A stretch of 64,000 bases of DNA, from positions 4,340,001 to 4,404,000 of the forward strand of contig JBHGNT010000012.1 in assembly GCA_043228905.1 (NCBI GenBank), in the 5' to 3' direction. A model generated the notes under the pieces. It worked only from the letters and a program-made list of their open reading frames with translations. It was not told the DNA's origin and made no database searches. Of the stretch, positions 45,701-53,979 are shown in pieces. Made by a program: the position numbers and the translations under genes. Each line of letters opens with the position of its first letter. Position 1 is the first letter of the stretch. This DNA is from Azolla caroliniana. Lineage: Eukaryota; Polypodiophyta.

Positions 45701-46367
45701 GGTCTCCCCATTTTTCGCTTATACCGGTTTCCATCCTCGCTGGTCGGTGATCGACACTCCGGAGCTACCTACCAACCCTCGTGCCGAGGATCATTTGGAG
45801 AGGCTACGCAAGATCCAGATGGATCTCTCTACGCACCTTCGTCATGCTCAACACACACAGAAGACTTATGCGGATCGTCATCGGATTCCCTCCTCTTTTG
45901 CCATCGGAGATCGAGTATGGCTCTTACGTCGTCACATCAAGACTACTCGACCGTGCGACAAGTTGGATTATCGACGACTCGGTCCTTTCCGTATTACGGG
46001 GAAGATTAATGATGTCACCTTCCGCCTTGATCTCCCTCCGCAGCTTCAGATACATCCGGTTTTCCATTGTTCTCTTCTTGAACCTTATAAAGCAAACACC
46101 ATTCCCGATCGTGTGACACCACCGCCGCCCCCACTGGAGTTGGACGCCGGCCCGGAGTATGAAGTTGCTGCCATCCTCGATTCCAAACTTGTTCGCAACA
46201 AACTCTATTACTTGGTCGATTGGCTCGGTTATAGTCCGAGCGAACGTACTTGGGAACCCGTCGAAAATGTTGCCAATGCACAAGATCTTCTTGCTGATTT
46301 CCACCGAAAGTATCCGGACAAACCCGGTCCGCAAGTAGCGCTGACTCGTTCCACTCGTCGTCTTTAA
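42783..46367 (+). CDS. pol: Element J Pol with chromodomain
   Basis: The frame is open from 42783 with no early ATG, as expected for frameshift expression. Counting from 42795: protease LLDSGANS near 55; RT with DYRGLNKVTIRNRYALPL and catalytic YLDD at 387-390; RNase H with EADASDFALGS and YEIHDKELLAIV; integrase with an HHCC region (HTAGHFG ... CDACC) and catalytic Asp 832, Asp 892 and Glu 928 (DD35E); a GPF module (RRLGPFRITGK); and a chromodomain at about 1120-1175 (YEVAAILD ... YYLVDWLGYSPSERTWEP). All key residues are present. The chromodomain should steer integration by binding modified histones. Confidence 0.95.
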   Translation, partial: RVKRLSPAKIGAIWLDSSPRSVQPISGSIPSKQVSNVFLAQVIVSTKSTPPVPVLALLDSGANSCFMDRNFAQASQISLRKLPCPASVVVIDGRPIASGNIVEESEPIQVVLGSFVCIISFNIISSPEHPIVLGLPWLELHNPAIDWRTREVRYRPPQESTRRVSTISLHQLREEGPKEAMFLFSISVHPSSTTKKDSSVQLPAKYHPYADVFDKVKAGTLPHHRPYDCPIDLQPGTEPPWGPIYNLSPTELEVLRAYIEENLASGFIRHSKSPAGAPIFFVKKKDGSLRLVVDYRGLNKVTIRNRYALPLISSLLERVNGAKFFTKIDLRGAYNLVRIRPGDEWKTAFRTRYGHFEYTVMPFGLTNAPAVFQHMANDIFRDLLDICLIIYLDDLLIYSKTQEDHDSHVLLVLKRLRENGLYAKLEKCSFDCKQVEFLGYVISSKGIAMDPAKIQTVLEWQIPRSVRDVQCFLGFANFYRKFIQDYSKIILPLTQLTKKGQAFLWSIEADMAFRHLKKAFTSAPILAHVDTSKPFIMEADASDFALGSILSQQGDKEELHPVAFHSRKFDVAEINYEIHDKELLAIVDSFVQWRHFLEGSPHQVIVFSDHKNLAYFQNARVLNRRQARWAQFLTRFDFKITYRPGKQQGKADALSRRSYLAPRPGEATFDNQKQVILGPTRLHTTRIFHTPMDSRITDDIRATLKTDSFAQDILAHIDTSRASCSQSQQPGIDYRQFEYHDGLLFFKKRVYVPDCSCRLQIVQHCHDTHTAGHFGSTKTLELVQRSFWWPHMRRFVDDYVRTCDACCRAKMPRHRPYGLLEPLPIPSKPWQSICLDFITDLPVSKGFDAILTVVDRYTKMAHFVPCTKAITSEETAALVMREVFRHHGLPDSIISDRGPQFVSKFWQHLFKMLKVSCNLSSGYHPQTDGQAERTNQTLEQYLRCFLSYQQDDWAEILHFAEFAYNNAIHSSTRVSPFFAYTGFHPRWSVIDTPELPTNPRAEDHLERLRKIQMDLSTHLRHAQHTQKTYADRHRIPSSFAIGDRVWLLRRHIKTTRPCDKLDYRRLGPFRITGKINDVTFRLDLPPQLQIHPVFHCSLLEPYKANTIPDRVTPPPPPLELDAGPEYEVAAILDSKLVRNKLYYLVDWLGYSPSERTWEPVENVANAQDLLADFHRKYPDKPGPQVALTRSTRRL
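42786..42792 (+). promoter_or_regulatory. Probable -1 ribosomal frameshift site, gag to pol
   Basis: GTTAAAC is placed in the gag frame as G TTA AAC, followed by GAT and the gag stop TGA. The pol frame is open from 42783 and overlaps gag by 16 bases, in the -1 phase. GTTAAAC is a known functional slippery heptamer in arteriviruses. No clear pseudoknot was worked out by eye. Confidence 0.65.
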
Positions 46368-46378
46368 GGGGGAGATAG
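46366..46378 (+). promoter_or_regulatory. Polypurine tract of element J
   Basis: AAGGGGGAGATAG follows the pol stop directly and ends at the 3' LTR start. It should prime second-strand synthesis. Confidence 0.8.
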
Positions 46379-46808
46379 TGTCATGAGATGGCAAGACTCG
46401 AACCCATGACCTTATGGTATATGGGTCGAGCTCTTAACCATCTCACCATCTATTGTAATTCATAGAATATTATTTTCATTTATGTTTTATTATAAGAAAG
46501 TAATGTATATTCCAGATTTCTCTGGAACATTCTAGAAGCTTCAGGATTATTCCTGAGAACACTATAAAAGAAGGCACTAAGCATTATGTTGAACCAAATT
46601 GGTTCAACACCAGTCTTAAGCCTCTTAGTCGATTTGTACTTATCTTTCATATAATATAAGAGCTGCTGTCATCATCCTATTTTCTCTCTCTCTCTCCTCT
46701 TCTCACTTCCTCTCTCTCGGGAATCTTACGCAGTCCCGTCCTCTTAGTACTAATAGTACTACTCTTCTTAGTACTAATTCCATCTCTGTTTTAGTACTAT
46801 TCCTGACA
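46379..46808 (+). repeat. Element J 3' LTR
   Basis: It is a 430-bp copy of 41142-41571; no difference was found by eye. Confidence 0.97.
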
Positions 46809-46813
46809 CATTG

Positions 46814-47209
46814 CATCATCTAGGGGGAACTTAGTTGCAACAAGTTGATTTACATACCCCATAAACGTGTTGATGTGTTCGACAATGCTCTCACCGTCTC
46901 TGTATTTCAGCCGTACGATTTTTCTCATCAGTGAGGTTTTATTGAGCGCGTTCTTCCTCTCATACAGACTCGACAGCTTCTGCCACATCTCGTGGGCATT
47001 TGTGTCGTTCGCCACATGCTGAAGGACACTTACATCGACACATTGTCAGATAGTGGCCACCGCCTTTCTATTCAGAAGCTTCCAGTCCGACTCCAATACC
47101 CCCTGGGTATTTTTGCTCTGTCAACTGGCTCGAACAGATCTTTAACTATGAGAAAGTATTCCATCTTGATCTTCCAGTTTGCATAGTTGTGTGAGTTCAG
47201 AACTATCAT
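46814..47209 (-). pseudogene. Element I gag, N-terminal half
   Basis: ATG 47209 reads MIVLNSHNYANWKIKMEYFL, a Copia Gag opening close to that of E. A stop occurs near 47090, and a shifted frame then reads MWQKLSSLYERKNALNK down to the J insertion. Confidence 0.82.
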
Positions 47210-47267
47210 ACCTGGGAAGCCTCTCACACCTCCTTCGATGCTTGCACCTCAAGCTCTGATACTAGAT

Positions 47268-47849
47268 TGTTGAGCAATTGTTGCGGAATTTAAATCACAA
47301 TGAACAGACAATGCTGAAATACGAATTATAGAAAGACAAGAAAGACAGCTATGCATAGAGATTTACGTGGAAACCCTAAAACGGGGAAAACCACGGGAAC
47401 AGAACTTCACTATAGACAGTGGATATACAATACAGAGAGGATTACAACACTCTTGCGAGTGGATCAGCCGCACAGGGCTCTTCGCGTCTGCTATTGCTCA
47501 CACAGCTATGGTGCGGCTCACGCTTCTCTTTGTCTCTCTCTCTGCACACGCTTCCACAGTTCACTCACTTTCACCTTCTTCTATTTTTCATCACTAATCT
47601 TAAAGTTTTCCCTAGTTGCATATATATACTTACACAACTTTTTGGCTATTTACAAACCTAGTCCCTCATCAACTCGGCTCCTCTCTCTCCCCATCCAGAG
47701 AGACCTGTTTCCTAACATCATCATTATTATTACCATAATAATAATAATAGTCGAATTCTCAAACAATTGACTCACTATTTTCGACTCTTCGACTGTCGGC
47801 TTTCCGAACAGTCGGCTCTTCCTTCCACTGGAGGGAAATATTTCCAACA
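47268..47849 (-). repeat. Element I 5' LTR
   Basis: This 582-bp partner of 38786-39367 lies next to the degenerate primer site at 47254-47267. Confidence 0.93.
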
Positions 47850-48467
47850 CAAGGTCCCGGTACCACCGCTTGTCATGTCTGTAGCCACCTCCATGCGGAT
47901 GTCGTTGTCTGTGGCTACCCTGTCCCCAATCGCGCAAGCCTCGATTATGCTTGCTTCCTCCCCACTCGATGTTTTGGGCAACCGTGTCCTGAAACTTCCG
48001 CCCACTCTCGAAGTGGCGCTCCCCGCTCCGTAGTCTCCGGCCTTCTCCTCGGCTGTCCCTTTTCCACAAGACGAAAGGGTCGCTCACTCCGCACCCTCTC
48101 CCATATCACCATCGTATGCTCTTTCAGACTCCACATAGGCCCCGTCCTCCATGCGTAGGGAGGCGTCTTCCTCCGCGTCCTCCGATCCTCTTGGACCCGA
48201 TTCCTTAATAAACCCCTCTTGGGCTTTGATCTTTGATTTCACGATCTCGTACGCCTCCCATATCAATGCTTCTAGGTCGAACTCCTCCGAACCATTATGC
48301 GTTGAGCTCTCTTTCGGCGATAGTGCATAGTCACTCACCCCCCCTCTCTTCTCCGTTGCTTGTGGGCCGTGTTGTGGCCGACCGCTTCTCATCGTGTTGC
48401 CGGCATACCCACTCCACTTCGGACCAATCGTCGGTGAGGCCGTGTGCTGCATGATAATCTTCAAGCT
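47850..48467 (-). pseudogene. Element F internal region, gag-side piece
   Basis: Several open minus frames occur. One (48460-48331) joins in phase across element G to 51387-51577 and reads LEDYHAAHGLTDDWSEVEWV. Another (48460-48084) is Glu/Ser-rich. A third (48005-47850) continues in phase across I. Frame changes are needed between them. The pattern suggests a gag-like gene of a non-autonomous or poorly known LTR element, but no domain is certain. Confidence 0.42.
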
Positions 48468-48810
48468 TGTTACCTGTAAGAATATACGGGGAGGCATAAG
48501 GGTATGTGTAATAATGTGGTTGATGTGTATGTGTAAAGTAAATGAGTGTGTGAGGATGAGTATGTGTGAGCACATGCACAATTATGTGCATGTGACAAGA
48601 GTGTAACGGTCATTATTACCGTTACATTATGTATTATATAAACCCCTTATGGGGCATCTAATGGATATACATTTTTCCCCTCTCATTTTGTTTCATTTTG
48701 AATTTGTCTTTCTCTCTAGTTCTCTCTTTATCGTAACCCCCTTGGGAGGGGGGTAAAGCCATTCTAGGCTTCACCCGCACCAGAATGGCTTCACCCCCAC
48801 CCCAACAATA
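48468..48810 (+). repeat. Element G 5' LTR
   Basis: It starts TGTTACCTGTAAGAATATAC. It has a TATA-like ATTATATAAACC near 48632-48643, GT-rich sequence and a duplicated AGAATGGCTTCACCC-type segment near its end. Its last bases are ...AACAATA where the partner has AACAACA. Confidence 0.88.
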
Positions 48811-51056
48811 CTTTTGGCACGCCCAAACAACCGACCTCCCTTTGAAGAGGTCAATCTCCCCCTTCCTCACTCTCCCTCTTCATCACTAATCTTTCACCCT
48901 CCCTCTCTATGTCTCTACTTGTGTGTGTTAGAGAGTGTGTTTTTGTGCATACAATCACTATATGGTGAGCCATTTTTATTAGAGGTTTTTGGTGAAAGAC
49001 TCTCTACATGATACGATTAGAGGTTTTTGATGAGATGAAAGCCTTGAAGAAGACATGGAGATCATGGCTGAAGTTTCCATGGCTGAGAAGAAAAATTGAT
49101 GCATAAGATTTTGGAAGAAAAGGATTTTGGAAGAATTGGTCCACAGTTGCGTCCCGGTGAAAAGGCCATCAGTCGAGTTCTCTTAGAAACACGTACAGAG
49201 AAAAATGATTTGGAAGCACACAATATTCTTCTCCCTCTCTCTCCTGCCTTCCTCGTTCCCTTTTCCCTTGGTGGTGGTAGTGACTCGTGGGCATTTTACA
49301 GATTCTCAGACACACCCACATGATGATGGAGAATCCACAGGAGGAGGGGGAGGATCATGATGATGACTTTGCATATGCTTGTGATGCCTTTACCATCATC
49401 AGCCCCTCTCTACATTCATCATCCCCTCCTCATCTCACCTTCCTCTTTGCGTGTTTGTTTGTCTGTCCCAAATACTCTTCACAGCTATGGCAACAATCAT
49501 CACTCCCCAGTCCATCGCTTTCACCCAAGCTCTCCCCCCCTCCTATGGCAACTCTGGGCCTGAGTCTGAATCTAAATTAGAGCTATGGTGGAAAGAGTAG
49601 CAATGCGAACTCGGGATCACATGGCTCTAGATGTAATGTGCCTTATGGAAATGCATCTCCCTCTACGGTGAGCTCTTATGGAAACTCTACATCTGGTTCA
49701 GAGAGTGGAGTGAGGCCCAATTCACCACCACCACCACCATCTCCTCGCTCTGATGCGGCCAATACTGGATATGGTGGTTATTTGGATCCAAGTTATGGTG
49801 GGGCTCAATCCCAAGTGGGCCAAATCGAAGCTATTTCGTTCCTGGTTCAGGACCATAGACGGCGCTGAACAAACACCAATTGGTGGACGATAGAGACAGG
49901 TGGCGGCCGACCAAACAACCAACGAATAGAGCTGGCTGCCGGGCAGCCAACGGAGACACGGCCAGCTGGTGGAAGTAGCCAGACAGACGACAGACGTTCG
50001 ACAATGCCGACAAACGGCCACAGACAGTCCGAGAGACCTACGAACGACGATGGACCACGTCCGACAGCCAGCCTGCGAACATACATGGCCGACCGACAGA
50101 TGGACGACGACGGCCAAGTGACGGCCAACCGGACAAAGACGGCCGAGTGTGTGACGGACTGTACGATAGAGCCGGTTTCATAACCGACAGATGGCGGCGG
50201 CTGGACAGAGCCGACCAGACGGTTGGGCCGAGAATCGGCTGAGACAGAAGCGTCAGCCAAGAGCCTCCCCTTCGACATCCGATGGAGTGGACGAATGAAG
50301 ATCGACGGTGGCAGAGCCCGCAAGGTGGTCCGGAAGCCCCGGAAGCCGTACAAAGATGGTCGCCAAGAGATGGCCGAAGTTCGACAGGTGTCCGAAAAGA
50401 CATGGCAGAACCCGCCTAACAGTAGTGGCCGAGCCGACAGCCGATAGAGTCGGCCGGACTGATGGTGACGACACGGATGGAAATAGCCATAGGTGACCAC
50501 GGAAAAAGAAAAAGATAGAACATACACACAGAGAAGGAAAACAGGAAGAAACGAAGAGGAGGAAGAAGAAGCACAAGAAGAGAAGAACGCACAAGAAGAA
50601 AAGAAAAAAGAGGAGAATAGAAGGAAATGAAGGAAGAGAAGAGGGGTATGAAGAGAAAATTTCAGAAACATAAGGGTAGAAGAGAAAATTTCGAAAATTC
50701 AAGGGCATAAAATAAAATTTAAAAGAAAACATGAGGGCAAAATTTTAAAGACCAAAGGGTAAAAAATATAAAACTCACTTCACATGATGAAAGAAAGAAT
50801 ACACAAATGCACAATATGATTTCACGACCCATGCCATAATGAACTAGTCGATTGGTGTATGATCCAATCGCGACTTGTGGTGACCGAACGAGAAGGTTCG
50901 AGTCAAGCAAAGCTCCGATCGAAGTTATTGATCGTAGAGCAGTGATCTGGTCGAGGGATTTCCGACCATTGAGACGACTGATGGAGTTCTGGTCGAGAAG
51001 AGTTGCCATGGTGAGTGGGTTCACCGTGCAATGCACTGTCCCACAGGCGTGCCATG
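48811..51056 (+). other. Element G internal region with possible captured host sequence
   Basis: No retroelement gene is present. From about 49470 to 49868 a plus-strand reading with one frameshift is rich in Ser, Tyr, Gly, Asn and Pro (SYGNNHHSPVHRFHPSSPP, then SPPPPPSPRSDAANTGYGG). It is preceded by a splice-acceptor-like pyrimidine tract ending CTTCACAG (49473-49480), and upstream 49320-49400 reads like an acidic exon end. This looks like a fragment of an ordinary gene taken up by the element. 49870-50470 is GC-rich with many CCGAC/GGCCG motifs, and 50480-50760 is A-rich; nothing else is recognised. The 274-codon minus frame at 50671-49847 is low-complexity and not believed. Confidence 0.5.
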
Positions 51057-51382
51057 TGTTACCCGTAAGAATATATGGGAAGGCATAAGGGTATGTGTAA
51101 TGATGTGGTTGATGTGTATGTGTAAAGTAAATGAGTGTATGAGGATGAGGATGATTATGTGCATTTGACAAGAGTGTAACGGTCGTCTCTTTTGTAACAG
51201 TCATTATTTACCGTTACATTATGTATTATATAAACCCCTTATGGGCATCTAATGGATATACATTTTCCCCCTCTCATTTTGTGTCATTTTGAATTTGTCT
51301 TTCTCTCTAGCTCTCTCTCTATCGTAACCCCCTTGGGAGGGGTGTGAAGCCATTCTAGGCTTCATCCCCCACCCCAACAACA
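51057..51382 (+). repeat. Element G 3' LTR
   Basis: This 326-bp partner of 48468-48810 differs by small indels and base changes, including a shorter end segment. Confidence 0.88.
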
Positions 51383-51387
51383 AAGCT

Positions 51388-51577
51388 CGAATAAAATGTC
51401 CATCATTTCCTCCTGATGGACCATCTTAAAAAATAGGAGGATTTTGTCTATCCCCACCGATCTCCGATCCCGCTCCGAGAGTTGAGCAAAACGACGCTCG
51501 AACTCTTCGTTTCTTCTTCCTCTCCCATTGTTTCTTCTTCTTCTCCCATCGTTTCTACTTCTTCTCCGATGGTGCAC
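51388..51577 (-). pseudogene. Element F gag-like fragment
   Basis: The minus frame reads RFAQLSERDRRSVGIDKILL and continues in phase through the AAGCT site of G to 48462. The pattern of a basic start, a hydrophobic helix and then LED...GLTDDW resembles poorly annotated gag-like proteins in plant repeats. This assignment is from memory of the pattern and is weak. It overlaps the end of the DUF247 reading in another frame. Confidence 0.4.
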
Positions 51578-52397
51578 GAATAGTAGAGGAAATCAAGTAG
51601 ATGCTCACAAGCATCGACCAATTTTATGTTTTTCAGAAATCCTAAAGATGTAGAGAAGAATGGATTACAGCGGAAAATAAAATCCCTCACGAACATCTCA
51701 AGGTTAGCCAAGGAGGAGTCTTGATTATTAGCAATCATCTTTAGAAATGACATGGGAATTTGGTTGCCTATCAATAGCAAGTCCCTACCGATTTGCACGT
51801 GGAGTGTAAGGTCGTTATAGTAGAAAGTGGCAAACTACTCATGAAACAGCAAGAATTCATGAATGAAGATGGTATCGACATTGACCAGAAGTTGGAGCCA
51901 CCCAATTTCAGACAGGAGGAGGTTGAGTTATAGATGCGGCTAAGTTCATCATCTGGTTGATCAAGTGTGATGTATTCCATGAGCTGTTCCACACCTGATA
52001 TTCCATGTCTTTCCATGAATTTCCTCACACATAGTGCCTTAAAATTATGAATGAGGGAAGTCTGAAGATACTTATACAAGGGATCGATGGGAACTGATTT
52101 AGGGTAATATGACTATGGCTTCACTTCTAGCAATGTTTTGGGAGGCTTCAAAATCATCCTACCTTCGTTGGCCACAGGTGCATCAACATGATTGATCTTC
52201 TGCAGCATGTCATCTCTCCATTCACCCATTGGAATCTTATGATCAGCTTCATCCATTGGAATTGTAGTGTTGAATCTGATATTCATCTTCATCTTCATCT
52301 TCATCTTCTTCTTCCCCATCTTCTTCTTCCTCTTCTTCAAGAGGGCACTACGTTGATTGTTCTTCTTCTCGTATGATAAGTTCATCTTTTTATACAT
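51560..52397 (-). pseudogene. DUF247 (UPF0481) family pseudogene fragment
   Basis: Pieces in shifting minus frames read CVRKFMERHGISGVEQLMEYI, then LVNVDTIFIHEFLLFHE, then VQIGRDLLLIGNQIPMSFLK and VDACEHLLDFLYYSC. The RDLLL-ENQIPF-type block followed by HLLDLL is the signature of plant DUF247 proteins. At least one stop and two frameshifts are present. The N-terminal part has a Lys/Met repeat (KMKMKMKM, near 52285-52310). It is a dead gene copy or a captured fragment. Confidence 0.7.
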
Positions 52398-52807
52398 CTC
52401 TATGAGTTACCTTCCCTCAGATGATAAGTAAGTGAAGATTCTATCTATTTACCTATTCATGGTAAGGAGACCGAGAGATAAGAGTGAGAATATATGTGGA
52501 GCCAAGAATCATACCATTTCCCATTATAGAAAGCAAATACTCCTTTCCATGTTTACGCAATTACTCTATGATTTCAGACATCTCGTGGAGCAAATACAGT
52601 ATTCGATTTCTCGACAATTACTCCATTTGATTTCGAACATACCAAAATCAACTCTATAATCTGACTAAAATCAACTCTATTCTCACGTACATACCAAAGT
52701 CAACTCCTTACCGTAAAGGTTTGTGCATGTGCAAGGATGTTCCTCAGCACATGTTCTGTGCCATTCTTTAATTCATATATAGCTTGGATTTGAGACTTAA
52801 TTAGGCG
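52398..52807. other. No gene recognised
   Basis: This AT-rich stretch has a loose internal repeat of ATTACTC(C/T)AT(T/G)ATTTC-like text near 52560-52640. No feature could be supported. Confidence 0.45.
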
Positions 52808-53067
52808 TGTTGTGGAAGCGTAGAAATAACAAGATATAACCAAAAATAAAGATATTATATAGAGTAAGAAGAAAAGATAAAACAACACCAGAATTACCGA
52901 GGTTCGACCAATTAAGCGTACGTCCTCCAAAGCAGCAGCTCTATTAAGATTGGGAGAGAAGATACAAAATTCAGGGATATCAAACTAAGAGGAAGAGAAC
53001 CATATTTATAGCTCCCAAACTACCTCTCTCAACTATGTGAGATAAAGAATGTGCCAAAAAGCTAACA
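52808..53067 (-). repeat. Element L 3' LTR
   Basis: This LTR of about 260 bp has plus-strand ends TGTTGTGGAAGCG and GCTAACA, next to the PPT. No partner is in the window. Confidence 0.7.
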
Positions 53068-53979
53068 AATCTCCACCTTGGCACAATCTTTAATCCTTCC
53101 AAATACAAATCTTCTCAAACAAACAAAAAATAAAACAGACTGCTTTCAAATTTGCGCCATGAGGTGCCAACTTTAAATGTGTTGGATATTGACCCAGTCT
53201 AAACAATGTTCAAACTTGGGCCTTGTAACCACTTTCGTCAACATGTCTGCAAGATTCTCCTTAGTATCAATCTTTTGGATAAGTATCTCCTCTTCTTCTA
53301 GAATTTCCCGTAGAAAGTGATAGCAAACATCAATGTGCTTCGTCTATGAGTGAAAGACTTGGTTCTTTGCTAAATGAATAGCACTCTGATTGTCAGAATA
53401 CACGTCAAGTTGTTTCTGACCTACTCTCAAGTCTTTGAGCAGCCCATGAACCCAAATTGCCTCCTTCACAACCTCTATGATTGCCATATACTCTGCCTTT
53501 GTTGTAGATAGAGCCAATGTTGATTGTAAAGTAGACTTCCAACTAACTCGTGCTTTTGTTAAAGTGAACAAATAGCCAGTTGTAGATCGTTGCTTATCCA
53601 AATCACCTGCAAAATCTGAATCACAATATCCAACTATGCATTTACCAAGTGATTTGTCTTGTTCAAATGTCAATCCAACATCCACGGTATTTTGAAGATA
53701 CCGCAGAATCCATTTCACAGCTTGCTAATGACCCTTGCCTGGATCATGCATATACCTGCGAACAATACTAACAACATGTGAAATATCGGGTCTTGTACAC
53801 ACCATTGCATACATCAAGCTTCCAACCGCATTTGCATAAGGGACTTTCGCCATGTATTCTCGCTCTTCATCAGTCATAGGAGATAAGAGACTACTCAGTT
53901 TCAAATGAGGAGCAAGTGGAGTACTTACCGGTTTTGTATCATCATACATACCAAAAAGTTGTAGTATCCTCTCCAAATA
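53068..53979 (-). pseudogene. Element L RNase H
   Basis: It reads GSLMYAMVCTRPDISHVVSI, CDSDFAGDLDKQRSTTGY, STTKAEYMAIIEVVKE and YSDNQSAIHLAKNQVFHS, with stops near 53726 and 53344, and ends NLADMLTKVVTRPKFEHC. Compared with relatives, FVA has become MAI in the EY motif region, but the acidic residues remain. Confidence 0.83.

Larger units (their letters stand above)
41142..46808 (+). mobile_element. Chromovirus J (Ty3/Gypsy, Tf1/sushi-like), apparently intact
   Basis: J has two 430-bp LTRs that look identical by eye, an exact CATTG duplication (41137-41141 and 46809-46813), an intact gag, an intact pol and a PPT. It lies in the gag of element I on the opposite strand. No stop or frameshift is seen apart from the gag-pol overlap, so it is the youngest insertion here and may be competent. 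Gag style, a self-complementary primer site and a C-terminal chromodomain place it near the Tf1/sushi/Tcn1 side of the chromoviruses rather than the usual angiosperm lineages; that placement is inference. Confidence 0.95.
38786..47849 (-). mobile_element. Copia element I, internally deleted, containing J
   Basis: I has two 582-bp LTRs (about six visible differences) and flanks TAAGG (38781-38785) and CAAGG (47850-47854). A degenerate primer site (CTCTGATACTAGA) lies beside the right LTR, and a PPT like that of E (AGTGAAGGGGGAGTT) beside the left LTR. Gag, protease, pre-integrase, the start of integrase and RNase H remain. Most of the integrase and the whole RT are missing. Without J it is only about 3.4 kb. 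Confidence 0.93.
48468..51382 (+). mobile_element. Non-autonomous LTR element G
   Basis: G has LTRs of 343 bp (48468-48810) and 326 bp (51057-51382), clearly homologous, and an exact AAGCT duplication (48463-48467 and 51383-51387). The internal 2.2 kb has no gag or pol. A primer-site-like TTTTGGCACGCC lies 1 base inside the left LTR, so plus orientation is likely. The 3' boundary, GTCCCACAGGCGTGCCATG then TGTTACC, is nearly the same as in Gypsy H, so an H-like element may have supplied the enzymes. Confidence 0.85.

Noticed and set aside
50223-50447. Plus-strand basic frames at 50.2-50.5 kb as genes
   Set aside because: Short, compositionally biased and without a start context or domain.
49847-50671. 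A 274-codon minus-strand frame in element G
   Set aside because: It starts in an A-rich/T-rich tract, giving Phe/Ser runs, then passes through skewed GC-rich sequence. No domain, and composition explains the openness.
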